Below are positions 1 to 12,000 of a stretch of DNA of 64,000 nucleotides, one piece after another (position 1 is the first letter of the stretch; each line of letters opens with the position of its first letter). The notes beneath the pieces were generated by a model. That model was not told the origin of the DNA. It did no database searches and was given only the letters and a program-made list of their open reading frames with translations. The stretch comes from Numida meleagris. Taxonomy: Eukaryota; Chordata; Aves; Galliformes; Numididae. Made by a program: the position numbers and the translations under genes. Where the stretch lies: the NCBI RefSeq assembly GCF_002078875.1, contig NC_034414.1:24228611-24292610 (forward strand), read 5' to 3'.

Positions 1-444
1 TCAACAACTGAGGTAAACAGGAACTTTGCAGTGTTTTGAAACTACCAGAGACTTTCATTCTAATTCACTTCTGTTTATCCAAGTCCACTGCAAGAGCAAC
101 TAATTAAATTATGTCATGTGTCCACTCAATTTCCTAACAGAATTCAGAAAGAAACTGTTTTTTTTCATGCTGTCCCTCCCGGTTTGTGTTTACATGTATT
201 AATCATACAGCGGAGCTATGCCAATCAGATTTGTGAATGTATTGACATTATCTAACTATTTCTTATCTCTGAAGTGTAACATTGGTGTGTCTTACTGTTA
301 TTAATCAATTTTAAATCAAGGAATGCACAAACAGGCTTCATAGCTGAATTTCCTAACTTTTAAGTGATATATTTTGCAACTTGCTTGTCACACAAAAAAC
401 AGAAGACTTGAGTGGAAGAAGTTAAAATCAATTATAAATAACAG
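1..444. other. Intergenic, nothing recognised
   Basis: AT-rich unique-looking sequence ahead of the first CR1 piece. I see no long open frame, splice-flanked exon, repeat or known motif here. Confidence 0.5.
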
Positions 445-957
445 TAGCTCTGTAGGCCTCTTTTTACATGGAGTATTGTGTTCAGCAGTGGGGCCTGCAG
501 CGTAAGAAGGTTGTGAAGCAGTTGGAGCAGGTCTGCAGGAGGGCCACAAAGACGACTGGAGGGCTGGAGCACCTCTCCTATGAAGACAGACTGAGGGAGC
601 TGGACTTGCTCAGCCTGGAGAAGAGAATGCTTCAGGGAGACCTCACTGTGGACTTCAGTGAGTAAAGGGTGCCTACAGGAAGGTGAGTGAGGGACTTCTT
701 AGCCGGAAGTGTAGTCATAGGACAAGCAGATTGATTTAGATTAGATATTAGGAAGAAATTTTTCATTGGGAGGGTAGTGAGACCCTGGAACAGGTTGCTC
801 AGAGAAGCAGCACCTGGAGGTGTTCAAGGCCAGGGTGGATCGGGCTGAGGGGAAACTGATCTAGTGTGGACATCCCTGCCCATTGCAGGGGGGCTGGAAC
901 TGGATGAGCTTTAAGGTCCCTTCCAACCCAAGACAATCTACAACCATATGATCACAA
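445..957 (+). repeat. CR1 LINE, 5'-truncated, + orientation
   Basis: This is the 3' end of a CR1 non-LTR retrotransposon. Positions 468-665 still read as the C-terminal part of the reverse-transcriptase ORF (for example LEYC-like MEYC, then [20 protein letters not shown]). After that the frame closes and the typical 3' region follows, including the 'ctggaacaggttgctcag' segment near 786 and 'aaggtcccttccaaccca' near 913. The copy lacks the whole 5' part, as almost all bird CR1 copies do. A degraded terminal repeat ends near 957. Confidence 0.93.
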
Positions 958-2333
958 TGTATTATGCTGTAGCTCTAATGTAAACCATAACTAAGTAAAA
1001 GGGATTCTTTACAGATGCACTCCATAGAAGCCAAGCTTTTGACTCGTCTTTGACCTTCCCTTCGCCCCTCCCCATTCAGTTCCAAATGCAGCACCTTCAG
1101 ATCCTGATGACTTGTGAAAGAGGCAAGGAGAGACTAGGAGGCCAAAGCAGAAACCTGGCAAAAACCAAACCTACGGTAACAGCACCCACAGTGTGCTTAA
1201 TGCCTGATAATCTGCGATTGACTAACACTGCTTATTGTTAGGCCATGAAAACTCACTCTGAATCCTTGCGCTGTCACCCACCTCTCTGTCTACTGAGTCA
1301 TAGTTAACTCTTATTCTCACATGCAAAGCCATGCACAGCTCTGCTCTGACATTGCCTTTCCCCACTGCTCCTTAATAACTGTTGTTTCACAGCTGGCCTA
1401 CTTGTCAGCACAACAATCAGCCAGGGCAACATGAGATAAATACAGGGGTTTCAATGATTTAATACTTCCCAAAGTTCACTACTTCTGCACTGCTTGAAAC
1501 ACTGATGTTATTTGTACTACACTGTTCAAGAAAAGATGATACTGAGATTAAAATTAAAATTAGCAGTGTGAATTTAGTGCTCAGCTGGTAATCTCAGCTC
1601 AAATATACATCTAGTTAAACACTCAAAGGAAATAGAACTGCTTTTTAGGTTCTCCAACCCCTCAAAACCCAGGATCTTTACATATCTAGTGATATGTAAG
1701 GATTCAGGGGCCAAATTTATGCAAAGAATTTTGAAAACTGCAGTCAGTATTTACATTTGAAGTAGCTAGCATCCTGCAATTATCATCACCACCTGGTGCA
1801 TCTTGGTTCCCCCTTCCCCTCCCCACAGTGACCTTTTACATCATGAGTTCCTCAGGATAGGTTCTGTTGTATCAGGTCTCCCCTGCTAGGTGCCAAAATG
1901 ATCGTTAACACTTAAAAGAGCTAAAAAAGATGCCATGTTCTGTCTACTGGTTGTACCGTTTATGGGAATGTACATCTCCCTACAGATGCTGTTTGCCCGT
2001 AATGTCTGATTTCTGTGCATGTGGAAGACCTACCAGCTGAGATGTCTATGTGCCTGTGTTAAAACCTGGTGGCTGCTGTCATTGCCCATGGGTTGTGCCC
2101 TTGGTTTACCACTTCGAGTGGACTTCTATTCACTTATCAGGCTAGTGACACACAGAAATGCTCTGTTAAAGGTCGCCATTTCCTTTCTTTGGGTCCTTGA
2201 ATACTTAGTGGTTTCATTTCCATCCACAGTTTTCTGACTCTACTGAGTGTTCTCTTCTCCAAGCTCTTAGGAAATAAAAGTGAGAGGGTTCTGCTAAAGG
2301 TATCTGGAAAAGGGCATTTGGATTGGGAAATGG
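958..2333. other. Intergenic, nothing recognised
   Basis: No exon, RNA gene or identifiable repeat seen. Short open frames at 1050-1241 and 2019-2237 have no recognisable protein signature and no splice context. Confidence 0.45.
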
Positions 2334-2708
2334 ATGAAACCACCAGTGGGCCAACAAGTTACAGCTGAAAAATTTAATGGGGTGACAATATTACAACAAA
2401 TCAGCCCGAATGAGGGGGCATTATGTTGCTTAACAAAAAGGGCAATGAGCCAAAAAGAGCTTCTTTTACCTGATAATGGAGCTGCAATTGCTCATGGGAT
2501 AGTTCATACCGCTGGCTTAAAAATGAGTAACTGCTCCCTGGACTGCTCACGTCTTGGCACGCAGTTTCCAGCTCATTGTGATTCTAAACAGTGTGCGGGA
2601 TCGGTAAGCGTGCTTAGTCAGCCTGGCCAGCCACCGGAGAGCCGTAAGCGATGTCCCCTTTATGACTGCTCACATCTACTTAAAGAGGAAAGATACAAAA
2701 AAAGGTAA
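2334..2708 (+). other. Unassigned 124-codon open frame
   Basis: An uninterrupted ATG-to-stop frame of 124 codons. The predicted product is basic towards its end (EERYKKR) and cysteine-rich in the middle, with no signal peptide, membrane segment or domain I recognise. The surrounding bases look like an old mobile-element or LTR fragment rather than a gene, but I cannot name a family. A frame of this length can arise by chance in a window this size. I do not call it a gene. Confidence 0.2.
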
Positions 2709-3134
2709 GGAAACCCATTCCTCTTGATGGCCAGAGACAGTATCTCTCCTCAGATTTTCCTTCCATCTGGAAGCAGCCAGAGCCACCCAGCTCTCTGAGG
2801 GCAGATGCATCTCCAGAAGCAGTGAGCAAAAGCTTGTGAAGGGTAAGATATATGCTGGCCTACCTAAACTGAAGATCTCAGATGGATTTACTGGTTAAAT
2901 AGCCCACATTGTGCTGAAGGTCAGATTAGATATGAAGCAGCCAGCCTTCCTGACTTGACATACTAAAACCTTAAGATAGCCAAAGCCTGTGCAGACTTGT
3001 GCAGGAGCCAGGGATGATCATCTCTGGAAGCTGTTGAGACGTCAGAGGCCATGGTGGTCCTAACAGGTCCCCCTGCTCCCTGCGTGATCGGCCAGATGCA
3101 GACCTGCTCTCTTTGGCCAGTCTTATGCTTTCTT
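2709..3134. other. Intergenic, nothing recognised
   Basis: Unassigned sequence leading into a CR1-like tail. It may be part of the same degraded element as the tail, but no diagnostic CR1 motif is visible before about 3135. Confidence 0.35.
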
Positions 3135-3216
3135 CTCCGTGCTCCATGGCACAGGTGGACTAAATGATCTGCAGAGGTGCCTCCCAGTCCAATGCATTCT
3201 ATGATCCTATGACTTC
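3135..3216 (+). repeat. CR1 3' terminal fragment, + orientation
   Basis: The end of a CR1 element. A 'ggactaaatgatctgcagaggtgcctcccagtcca' pattern (near 3158-3192) is followed by the typical octamer-like ending 'attctatgatcctatga' (near 3195-3211). Only the last ~80 bases are recognisable; the 5' boundary is uncertain. Confidence 0.8.
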
Positions 3217-5573
3217 TGTACTTAATAAAGTGTATCTCCTGTAAGTGAAACATTCCATGATGGGGGAAGAGACAGTAAGATAAAGTTGTTCTTCCATGGC
3301 TAACTGCAAAATCACATCTATCCCCAGTGCAAACACACTAGAGACACAGGCAACTTGGTATTATGCTGCCTGTGCTGCAGGGTCAATGTCGGGAACATGA
3401 GCTTTGCAATGGGAAAGGAGAAGAGGTTGAATTACTGTTCCCAGAATACAGATGCCAAGCAATGCACTCCTCACCCACTTGTGGCCCACTGCACCAAGAG
3501 CTCCCCCAGCCTGAGCGGTGCCAGCAGCACATCAGAAGAGCATAAGAAGAGCAAATTTGCAGCTGCACCACTCCCAGCTGAGACCAGCTGGCAACTGCTG
3601 AATGAGCAGGTCTTTCGGATGGGCCAAGCAAGCAGGGGTCTGCTTCACTGGCTGCTGTACGCAATGGGTCCTATGTAAGGCAAGAAGCTACGACTGAAGT
3701 CAGAGTCATGCTAAGCAGTGCGGTTTGCGGTTAGCTTGTTGTCCTTAATGGCAAACCCCTTGTGTGAGTCTCAGGCTCTAGCTCCAACTGGTGGTCTAAA
3801 CCATTTGCTTAATATTCCTTATCATCTAGAAGTGAGCTATGCCCTACTCTTCCATAAGCCTGGGAGGAGGAAGGTATGTGCTTGGAGGGAGCTCTCTGCT
3901 GGAGAGAGAGACCCGTGCTCAATACCCAGTCGTTTTGTCAGATGGGCATGTCTTGCCTGAAGTGATCTGTGGCTTTCTCTTTCAAGCACAACTGCACAGG
4001 CTGTTCCCCCCTCCTATATGCAGTCATCTAGCATTCCTGCTGACAGCACAGGGAAATGCAGTAATAGGCAAGAAATTAACTTTTAGTTTATTTTTTGAGG
4101 TAGTTTTGCTGCTGGAAATGGGGGAAAGAGAAAGTACCATGTGGCTACCCAGCTCTGCTGGCTCCATCTTTGACCTGGAGGTTAGGAGCTTTCACACTTG
4201 CTGTTTGCCATGAGAATGCTTCTGCACGATAAAGAATATCTTCTTGGATTTTGCTTTAAGTGTTCTCAGCAAATGGCACCATAAGATAGGCTGGATATAA
4301 CAAAACTGGCATGTAGCAACATAACTTGTTATTCTGAACATTTATTACAAAAATTATAAGCAACAGCTCTTGAAATGCTCCTGCATTTCACTCAGTGAGA
4401 AACAGCATCACTAAGCAGATGCCTGCAAATGCTTATTGAAAGCCTGCTGATTTTCATGAGTTTTTCACTAACTTTGGAAAGGCTTTGGAGTTGGCTTGGA
4501 CTTGTGCTTTTGGAAATAAACTTGGAGAAGGGGATGGGGTGATGTGATCAAGCAGACAGCGGAAAGTTTGTGCAAGCTGAAGGCTGAATTTTGGTGAATA
4601 GTAAGAGTACCACATTAGGAGGCAGGGATGTGAAGGGCAACTTTGTGGACAAACACTCTGAAAGCAAAGGAGGGAATTTTTTTTTTGCAGGCTTCTAGCA
4701 AGGCTTTGCTTTTCCTGCAGTGGAAGCATGCTGGATATCTGTATGACGCCAACAAACAATGCCAGCCAGTTTATTCAAGCATTTAGCTGTGTGTTTGATA
4801 GTATTGTTGCTTCCGATTTCATATGTGAAATCACTTCTAATGCTACCAGAAGCGATATGTTACACACATACCTGGGGAAGCCATTTTTGCTGATGTGGAA
4901 ATGAAGCCAGAAGTAGTGCAGAGGCTGGGAGTGCTCCTCTTTGTCGTCGTGAGTCTGAACAAAGGAGAAGTGTATGTACCCTGTTACTAAAACACTTCCA
5001 GCCTGTCTGATCAGAACCTATGGATTAAATTGCTGAGGTTGGTGTGAGACAGGCTGAGCTACCCATCTATGACCTACAGATCTCTGTGGGCAGTGTGCAC
5101 CGAACACAGTCAGTGTGGTGCAGCACTTACCACGGCCTGAATTCTGGGATGAATGACATACAATTTCTTTGTACATCTGCTGTAATAGCGAATGATCATT
5201 TTTTTCTTTGAACTTTGTCCAAAGTTCATCTCTAAAACAAACTTCAGTCAAACTGCACATATTGACTCCTCAACAGAATAAACACACTGAATCTGTAATG
5301 CTTAATCACTGGTTCTAACATCTTTTAACTTGTTCCTTAATCAGAAAGATAGAAAACAGTGAAATAAACGGGCTCAGTATTTACGTTTGTGGTGCATCTG
5401 TTGAACACTCTGAAGGACAAAAGCAGCTCCAGACTGTGCTGCGAGCAGCCAACGCTAGCCAAATGCCTCCAACTATTGTGGAAGGGAAAACCAAATCTCA
5501 GGTTGGTGACTGGGCTGCAGTGTCTGGCCCACAGTGAGCACTGATGTGAGGGAAACCTGAGATGTTGGGGTCT
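3217..5573. other. Intergenic, nothing recognised
   Basis: Over 2 kb with no exon or repeat that I can name. Overlapping open frames on both strands around 3355-3678 and 3839-4213 share the same bases and show no domain, so they are probably chance frames. A short T run lies near 4679-4686. Confidence 0.45.
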
Positions 5574-6167
5574 TTCATTGAATCATGGATTCATACAGTC
5601 ATTTGGGTTGGAAAGGACCCTTAAAAGCCATCCAGTCCAACTTCTCTGCAATGAACAGGGATACCTACCACTAGATCAGAGTGCTCAGAGCCTGGTCCAG
5701 CCTGACCTTGAATGTCTTCAGGGATCGGGCATCTACCACCTCTCTGGGCGACCTGTTTCAGTGCCTCACCACCCTTATCGTAAAAAACTTACTCCTTATA
5801 TCCCATCTAAATCTACCCTCCTTTAGTTTGAAACCATTTCTCCTTGTCCTATCCCAACAGACTCTACTAAAGAGCCTGTCCTTTCTTACAACCCCCTTTA
5901 GGTACTGAAATGCCGCTCTCAGGTTTCCCTGGAGCCTTCTCTTCTCCAGGCTGAACAGCCCCATATCTCTCAGCCTGTTCTCAGAGGGGAGGTGTTCCAT
6001 TCCTTCGATCATTTTTGTGGCCTTCCTCTGGACACACTCCAGCTGATCCACGTCTCTCCTGTACAGAGGACTCCACATCTGGATGCAGTACTCCAGGTGA
6101 GGTCTCACCAGCGCAGAGCAGAGGTGCAGGATCACCTCCCTCACCCTGCTGGCTACACTGCTGTTGG
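5574..6167 (-). repeat. CR1 LINE, 5'-truncated, - orientation
   Basis: Read on the - strand, 6144 to 5758 encodes the C-terminal end of the CR1 reverse-transcriptase ORF ([20 protein letters not shown], then [24 protein letters not shown]). Its 3' tail, visible on the + strand as 'gggttggaaaggaccctta' near 5609, ends at about 5574. The frame is open for 128 codons, so this copy is relatively young, but it lacks the endonuclease and most of the polymerase and is not a functional element. Confidence 0.95.
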
Positions 6168-6712
6168 CTGTGGGAAGTTAAAAATGGGTGACAGCATTAG
6201 GAGCAGAGAGAGGGAGCTGGACATACCCAGGAGCCTCACCTGAGGCATTGGCTTGATCTTGGTGTTACCTGATCTATGGGTCGGCTGTCGAAATAAGCAG
6301 ACACAAGAACAAAAAGGAAATATAGTTTCATTAAAAGCGGTGTAACCGCTTGGTTATACTGACGGTAGCACTTTCTGTCACAGTTGGATGCGTTACCAAA
6401 CTCCTGCGGTGGCTGTTGAGTCTTTGGTATCCCTACACGAGGCAGTTGGCAGTTACCCATGAAATGCGAAAGCACTGGTAACTACTAATGAGGAGTGGGA
6501 TGCTTTCTGCCATTTATTTATTTCAGTTCTGCAGAATGGTGCTGTTGAGCCGTACTTTGGGGGAGAAGGGTGAGGGGAGCAATTGCCTCAGAGAAAGGTG
6601 AGGGGTGCGAGGTGAGCAGAGGCCCATTTGGGTGATTCCATTTCAGTTCTATACCTTTAAGGTTTGTGTTTTCAAGCTCCTGTCTACAAACTAGAAACTT
6701 GATTTCATTTAC
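6168..6712. other. Unclassified segment between CR1 and poly(A)
   Basis: No named feature. The stretch 6240-6480 has a different texture from its surroundings and could be a remnant of an LTR element, but no paired LTR, primer-binding site or target duplication was found, so it is left uncalled. Confidence 0.35.

Positions 6713-6739
<27 letters not shown>
6713..6739. repeat. Poly(A) run, 27 bases
   Basis: Uninterrupted run of 27 A, directly before the GC-rich promoter region. No retrocopy body is recognisable next to it. Confidence 0.9.
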
Positions 6740-6743
<4 letters not shown>

Positions 6744-7370
6744 GCCTGAGTTCCTTACGTAATTATGGGAGCCCAGGAGCTGCCGCTTTAAGAAAGCCAC
6801 AAAGTTCCCCAGCAAACCCCCTCCTCCCCCCCGCCGAACTTTGACGGGAAAGCGGTAATTAAAACCAAGCACGGCTCGGCGCGGTGGGTTTTGCCGTTTA
6901 ATTTTATTTTGATATTTTGTCGTGACGGCGGCGGCTCGGACGCGGCCCTGTTGCATCAACTTCCTGTGAGGAGCCCCTCGCGGCGGGGCCCCGCGCGCGC
7001 GGCTCCTCCCGCCCGCGACCCAGCTTCCTGCGCGCGGCCCCGCCGTGCGCGCCCCCGCGCCGAGCCCCGCGCGCCGGCCGGCCGGGAGGGGGGAGGGGGA
7101 GGCGGCGCGCGGGCGGCGCGGCTCCGGCAGAGTTTGGTGCCCTACTTCACTCTACTTTAGTTTCACTCACTTCACATCCGGGCTTTTTCCCTAGGCAATG
7201 GGAGCCGCAGCACAGCCCGTTCCTTAGGCAAAGGGAAATAAATTCGCCGCACCGACGCGTCAAGTAGTCCCCCTCAGGAGGAGGCAGCGCGGCCGCCCCC
7301 GCCGGCATGGAGGCGAGAGGGCGGCGGGGGAGCTCCGAGAGCGGCGGGGGCGCTCCGAGGGCGGCGGGCC

Positions 7371-8325
7371 NNNNNNNNNNNNNNNNNNNNNNNNNNNNNN
7401 NNNNNNNNNNNNNNNNNNNNNNNNNNNNNNNNNNNNNNNNNNNNNNNNNNNNNNNNNNNNNNNNNNNNNNNNNNNNNNNNNNNNNNNNNNNNNNNNNNNN
7501 NNNNNNNNNNNNNNNNNNNNNNNNNNNNNNNNNNNNNNNNNNNNNNNNNNNNNNNNNNNNNNNNNNNNNNNNNNNNNNNNNNNNNNNNNNNNNNNNNNNN
7601 NNNNNNNNNNNNNNNNNNNNNNNNNNNNNNNNNNNNNNNNNNNNNNNNNNNNNNNNNNNNNNNNNNNNNNNNNNNNNNNNNNNNNNNNNNNNNNNNNNNN
7701 NNNNNNNNNNNNNNNNNNNNNNNNNNNNNNNNNNNNNNNNNNNNNNNNNNNNNNNNNNNNNNNNNNNNNNNNNNNNNNNNNNNNNNNNNNNNNNNNNNNN
7801 NNNNNNNNNNNNNNNNNNNNNNNNNNNNNNNNNNNNNNNNNNNNNNNNNNNNNNNNNNNNNNNNNNNNNNNNNNNNNNNNNNNNNNNNNNNNNNNNNNNN
7901 NNNNNNNNNNNNNNNNNNNNNNNNNNNNNNNNNNNNNNNNNNNNNNNNNNNNNNNNNNNNNNNNNNNNNNNNNNNNNNNNNNNNNNNNNNNNNNNNNNNN
8001 NNNNNNNNNNNNNNNNNNNNNNNNNNNNNNNNNNNNNNNNNNNNNNNNNNNNNNNNNNNNNNNNNNNNNNNNNNNNNNNNNNNNNNNNNNNNNNNNNNNN
8101 NNNNNNNNNNNNNNNNNNNNNNNNNNNNNNNNNNNNNNNNNNNNNNNNNNNNNNNNNNNNNNNNNNNNNNNNNNNNNNNNNNNNNNNNNNNNNNNNNNNN
8201 NNNNNNNNNNNNNNNNNNNNNNNNNNNNNNNNNNNNNNNNNNNNNNNNNNNNNNNNNNNNNNNNNNNNNNNNNNNNNNNNNNNNNNNNNNNNNNNNNNNN
8301 NNNNNNNNNNNNNNNNNNNNNNNNN
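7371..8325. other. Assembly gap (955 N)
   Basis: Unknown bases inside the CpG island, flanked on both sides by G/C-dense sequence. Such gaps are typical where sequencing fails at extreme GC. The missing part may contain the transcription start and part of the first exon. Confidence 0.99.
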
Positions 8326-8506
8326 GGGGGGAGGAGCGGGCCGGGATGACACCGCGCCGGGCCCCCGCGGGGACGGGGGCTGCGGGCCCGCTCCCTCCGG
8401 CCGGGCCCAGCGCCGCGATGCTGCCGGGGAAGTTTGGTGCCGGGCTGGGGAACGATGCCTCTCGCTCTCGGTGATTGATCATTCGTAGTACACCCGCTGC
8501 CGCAGG

Positions 8507-8580
8507 TTTTTTTTTTTTTTTAATTTCTTTTATTTTTATTTTTAATTTTATTCCTTCCTTCCTTCTCCTTCCTTTCATTC
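8507..8580. repeat. Poly(T) and pyrimidine-rich low-complexity tract
   Basis: A T run at 8507-8521 is followed by T-rich and 'ccttccttcctt'-type sequence. Open frames crossing it on either strand are compositional. Confidence 0.85.
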
Positions 8581-8852
8581 GTCTTTGTGGCCCGAGCAGC
8601 GCCGGGAAAATTCCGCTTCTTCTGCAAGTTGTGCTCCGCCGGCCGCTGCCCCCGCCCCGGGCCGCCCGCAGCGGCACTCCGCTCCCGGCCCGCGCCGTGC
8701 CCCCGTCCTCCTCGCCGCCGTCCCTGCCCTCCTCCGTGCGTAGGTGGAGCGGCCCTGTGTGGGACTCTGCCATTTGGTGTGGTGCTCGTGTGCATGCTCC
8801 TTTCTTCGCTCGCCTCCGTGGTGGTGTTTTCCTTTTTCCCTGCTGTTGTGGT

Positions 8853-8882
8853 TTTTTTTTTTGTTTTTTTTTTTTTTTTTTC
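8853..8882. repeat. Poly(T) tract in CpG island
   Basis: Almost pure T with a single G, inside otherwise GC-rich sequence. It creates artificial phenylalanine-rich (or lysine-rich, on the other strand) open frames. Confidence 0.85.
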
Positions 8883-9050
8883 CTTCCCCTTTCTCTCTAT
8901 TATTCGGAGCTCCGCTGTCGGGCGAGCCGCTTCGCAGCCACAGTTCTGCGGTGCCGGGGTGGGACGGCGCACCTGGGTTCGGGGTGGGTTTGGGGCGGCC
9001 GGGTGCGTGGGGCTCTCCCTTCAACTTCTTCTCAAGTGTCAAAAAATGAG

Positions 9051-12000
9051 GCCGGGAGCAGATGTGCTTCAATATGGAGAGGTTTCCAAGTTCCTAATTC
9101 TTGGGGGTGGAGGAAAGAGTGCCATTGGAGAGTGGCTTTTGTTTTCGATTGGTGAACAAATGTCATCACATTTCGGTCACGTGCTGTAATATTCTTTGTT
9201 CAGCTATCAAAGTATGGTATCTGCTACACCTGTTCCCACTTTTTAATTGCGAGTAACGGTGACTGCCCGCAGTCCTGCGGAGAGGCGTGCGTCCCTCCCC
9301 GCTCCCCTCCTGCCCTCTGCGTGCTCTTTGGGCCCGAGTGCCAGCTCCGCAATGAACTTTTCTTTGCTGTGGGGGGACTGTGTGGACAGGCCCCTTGCTC
9401 AGCACCTGCATGCCGGAGGGGCCGCATGGGATGCCGGATAGGGGCAGGCACCCACCTGGGCCCGTGGTGTTATCTTTGCTAGAGCTGCTGCTGCCCGCTG
9501 TCAGGGCAGGGGCCGGACACCCGTGTGCACCCCTGGAGGTAACTGGGGCTTGTCATGCTTAGCTGTGTGTCCTCAGGTGTCAGAAATAAGGGCTGGAGCT
9601 GTCTGTTTACTTTTTTACTGGAGCAGGGAAGTGCGGGGCTTGGATGGGAAGAGGCTTGTTGGGAGCTTAACTGGGGAAGGTAGTAGCATTCTTTTGGCAA
9701 CCTTGGGGAACTAGGACTCTGATGCCTTCTACCCAGTTAACATGTAACACCAAAACTTCTATGTTAAGTTTGTTGATGGCTGTGTGTATAACTCTATAGT
9801 TTGTATCCAAATATTGACACTAAGTTACTAGTAAAAACAGGCTTTTAAACAATCAAAAAGTACTTAGAACCACTCATGTTAGCTGAAGAAGTTAGTTGCC
9901 ACGCATTAGTAACAAGATCACAGGGTTTGGGGATTCTCTCTTCATCTGGCATGTTGCATGACAGTTCAATGGAACTGTTTCTTTGAGGGGGATTTTTTAA
10001 TTACTGTTTTTAATAAGGAATTCTGCCGCTCAGTAAATGAGCTTTTAAATCTGTACTGGGGGGGGGGAAAGATGGTGCTTCTACATATTTTTAAACCTTT
10101 CAGCCTTATCGTGGTAGAGAAACTGGACTGTTGTCTGGTAGTTCTTATCGTCCAGAAGTTTGGACTGGTATAGAGGGAGCATTAAGCAACGCCCGGATTC
10201 CGTGCCGCACTGTGACGTGTATGGGACGTCCCTCAGAGGCCTGGAGAGCCGCTTGCCCAGCAGCAGGAAGGTGCTCGCTCAGCACCTGCTGCCTGTGCGG
10301 CCGCTTGCCCTGCCCCCGATGTCTGGCCACGCTGAGCCAGGCAGCGAGGAAGTGGGGTCGTGTTGGGTGGACGGCTCTGTGCTGCCCGTGGGCTGTAATT
10401 TGGAGTGCCACATTAAGGAATATTTTTTCTTTCTTCAGGATTATGTTGCTATTATTCATCTGAAGATTTCTATCTGAAAGCTTTTAATCTCTGCTCTTTT
10501 TGTGCATCGTGGTCTGGATTTGTTGTGAGGTGGGAGGAGGCATAGGAGGGGGAGGGTTGTTTTCTTCCTTTAGGGAATGAAAATAGAAAACTTCCCGTCA
10601 GAGAACTTAAATAGAGAAAAAGAAGGGAGCTGTGAATTTTCTGCAGTTCAAAGAAAAATACGGATGTGTTTTCCAGCTCCAGCAGTAAGATCTCTGCTTT
10701 GGTTTAGGTTTTGTGAAGCCCTCTTCACCCGAGGCCGCTCGGCTGCAGCTGTGCTTCGACTTTTTGGGCCTAAAGAGTTCTTACTGCAACTTGGCTCTGT
10801 TTTTAGAGATGAGCTTTTGTGTGTATGCCTGTTCAACTTTGCTGTAGAAATTCAAATAAAAAAAATATATATCCTCTGACTGAATCTGTGCAGCTGGTAA
10901 GATTTTTTTTAAGCTTTTTTTTTTTTTTTTTTCTCCTGGGAAAATAAGAAGTGTTTTAGTAGCTCTTCAGAAATTGGGATTGCGGTTGGAACACTTAAAT
11001 AGCAGGCATGGCTATGGCCTAGGTTGTTGGTGCAGTTTGTTTATAATAGTCATAATTGCATATGAACGCGATGTAGCTTCTCAATTCCTTAGTACTTCTT
11101 AGAGGCAGAGTGAAGTGGACCGCTCCTATGGGGATTTCTTTATAAGGGGGGTTTCTCATTCAGCTCCGCACCGTCTGTACGAACCTTGAAGGACTAGCTT
11201 GTTTCTTACATTAGGGACACTTGGAGTACGGTACAGAAACTCAAGATAAACATCACGTGAGAAACATATGTTGGTGCCTTAACCTTTTTACTGTTTCGGT
11301 TTTGTTGCTTCTTGGTTTTGTTCAAAATCATCCAGAAAGGCCTTCACGACCTGGTAGGGCTTTTCTTTTTGAAGGAGTGTTATGGGCGATGTGAGCTGTT
11401 CCACAGCCTGACCTTTAGGAGAGGCTCCTTGTGCAGAAGGGCAGTGCTAAAAACCTATTATCAAGCTTGTAACAGTATTTCTTTACTGTCCCCTTCACCC
11501 TTTATGCTCACAACTGTGCGGTCACATGCGTGGCTGTGTGCTGGAAGTGTAAGGCTCCACAAAGGCCTGGCTCCTGCATGTTCGTGAATTGCCCTTGTTC
11601 AATTACTCTGTGCCAGAAAGCAGCTCACATCCTGCTTCTGATGTATTTTAACTACACAAAGGTTACTTGGGAGCAAGCTGCATACTGGGAAGGTGGGGCA
11701 GTGCGCAGGGGGGTGCGGGGTGCCCGCTGGTGAGAGGGGTGACGGATGGATCCTGTAAGTAGAGGGTGAGCTGAAGGATAGTTTTTATAGGTATCCTACA
11801 TTAATATTTCATGTTCAGCACAGCACAACGCCAATGTCTGGCTTGTGCCGGTGGTAGAGAGATGCGTTATGCAGGCAAGAAAAGAAGTTTATTTACAGCT
11901 GGGGGGAAACTTTGTATTGTTTTTTTCTTATTACAAATAAAGTCTCATTTCAAAAAGGGAGAAAAATAAAATCCACACAAAACACGTGCATTTCTACGTG

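Larger units (their letters stand above)
6860..9050 (+). promoter_or_regulatory. PHF21A: CpG island, likely PHF21A promoter and first-exon region
   Basis: Base composition changes abruptly from AT-rich to very GC- and CpG-rich at about 6860 and returns to normal by about 9050, with 955 bases unknown in the middle. There is no clear TATA box. ETS-type sites are visible: 'acttcctgt' at 6959-6967, 'gcttcctgcg' at 7023-7032 and 'cacatccggg' at 7173-7182 (CCGGATGTG on the other strand). Runs of G resembling GC boxes lie at 7085-7105. This is the only CpG island of its size upstream of the PHF21A coding exons and on the correct side, so I infer that it is their promoter. The transcription start and the first donor site cannot be placed; a weak candidate donor is GTAGGT at 8740 and a better one is GTAACT at 9539. 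Confidence 0.75.

Noticed and set aside
3355..3678. Overlapping 107-, 93- and 60-codon frames on both strands
   Set aside because: Mutually overlapping frames in GC-moderate DNA with no domain or splice context.
6240..6480. Possible LTR remnant
   Set aside because: No partner LTR, primer-binding site, terminal TG/CA pair or target duplication could be shown.
7147..8773. Very long open frames on both strands across the gap
   Set aside because: They are open only because unknown bases contain no stops; the flanking residues are low-complexity GC translation.
8475..9189. Open frames up to 226 codons on both strands in the CpG island
   Set aside because: They run through T-rich and GC-rich low-complexity sequence, giving poly-Phe or poly-Lys, and overlap each other in several frames without any domain.
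9399..10286. REST/RE1 sites (TCAGCACC at 9399-9406 and 10279-10286), attractive because PHF21A works with the REST corepressor
   Set aside because: Only the left half-site is present; the GGACAG half is missing at the required spacing in both.
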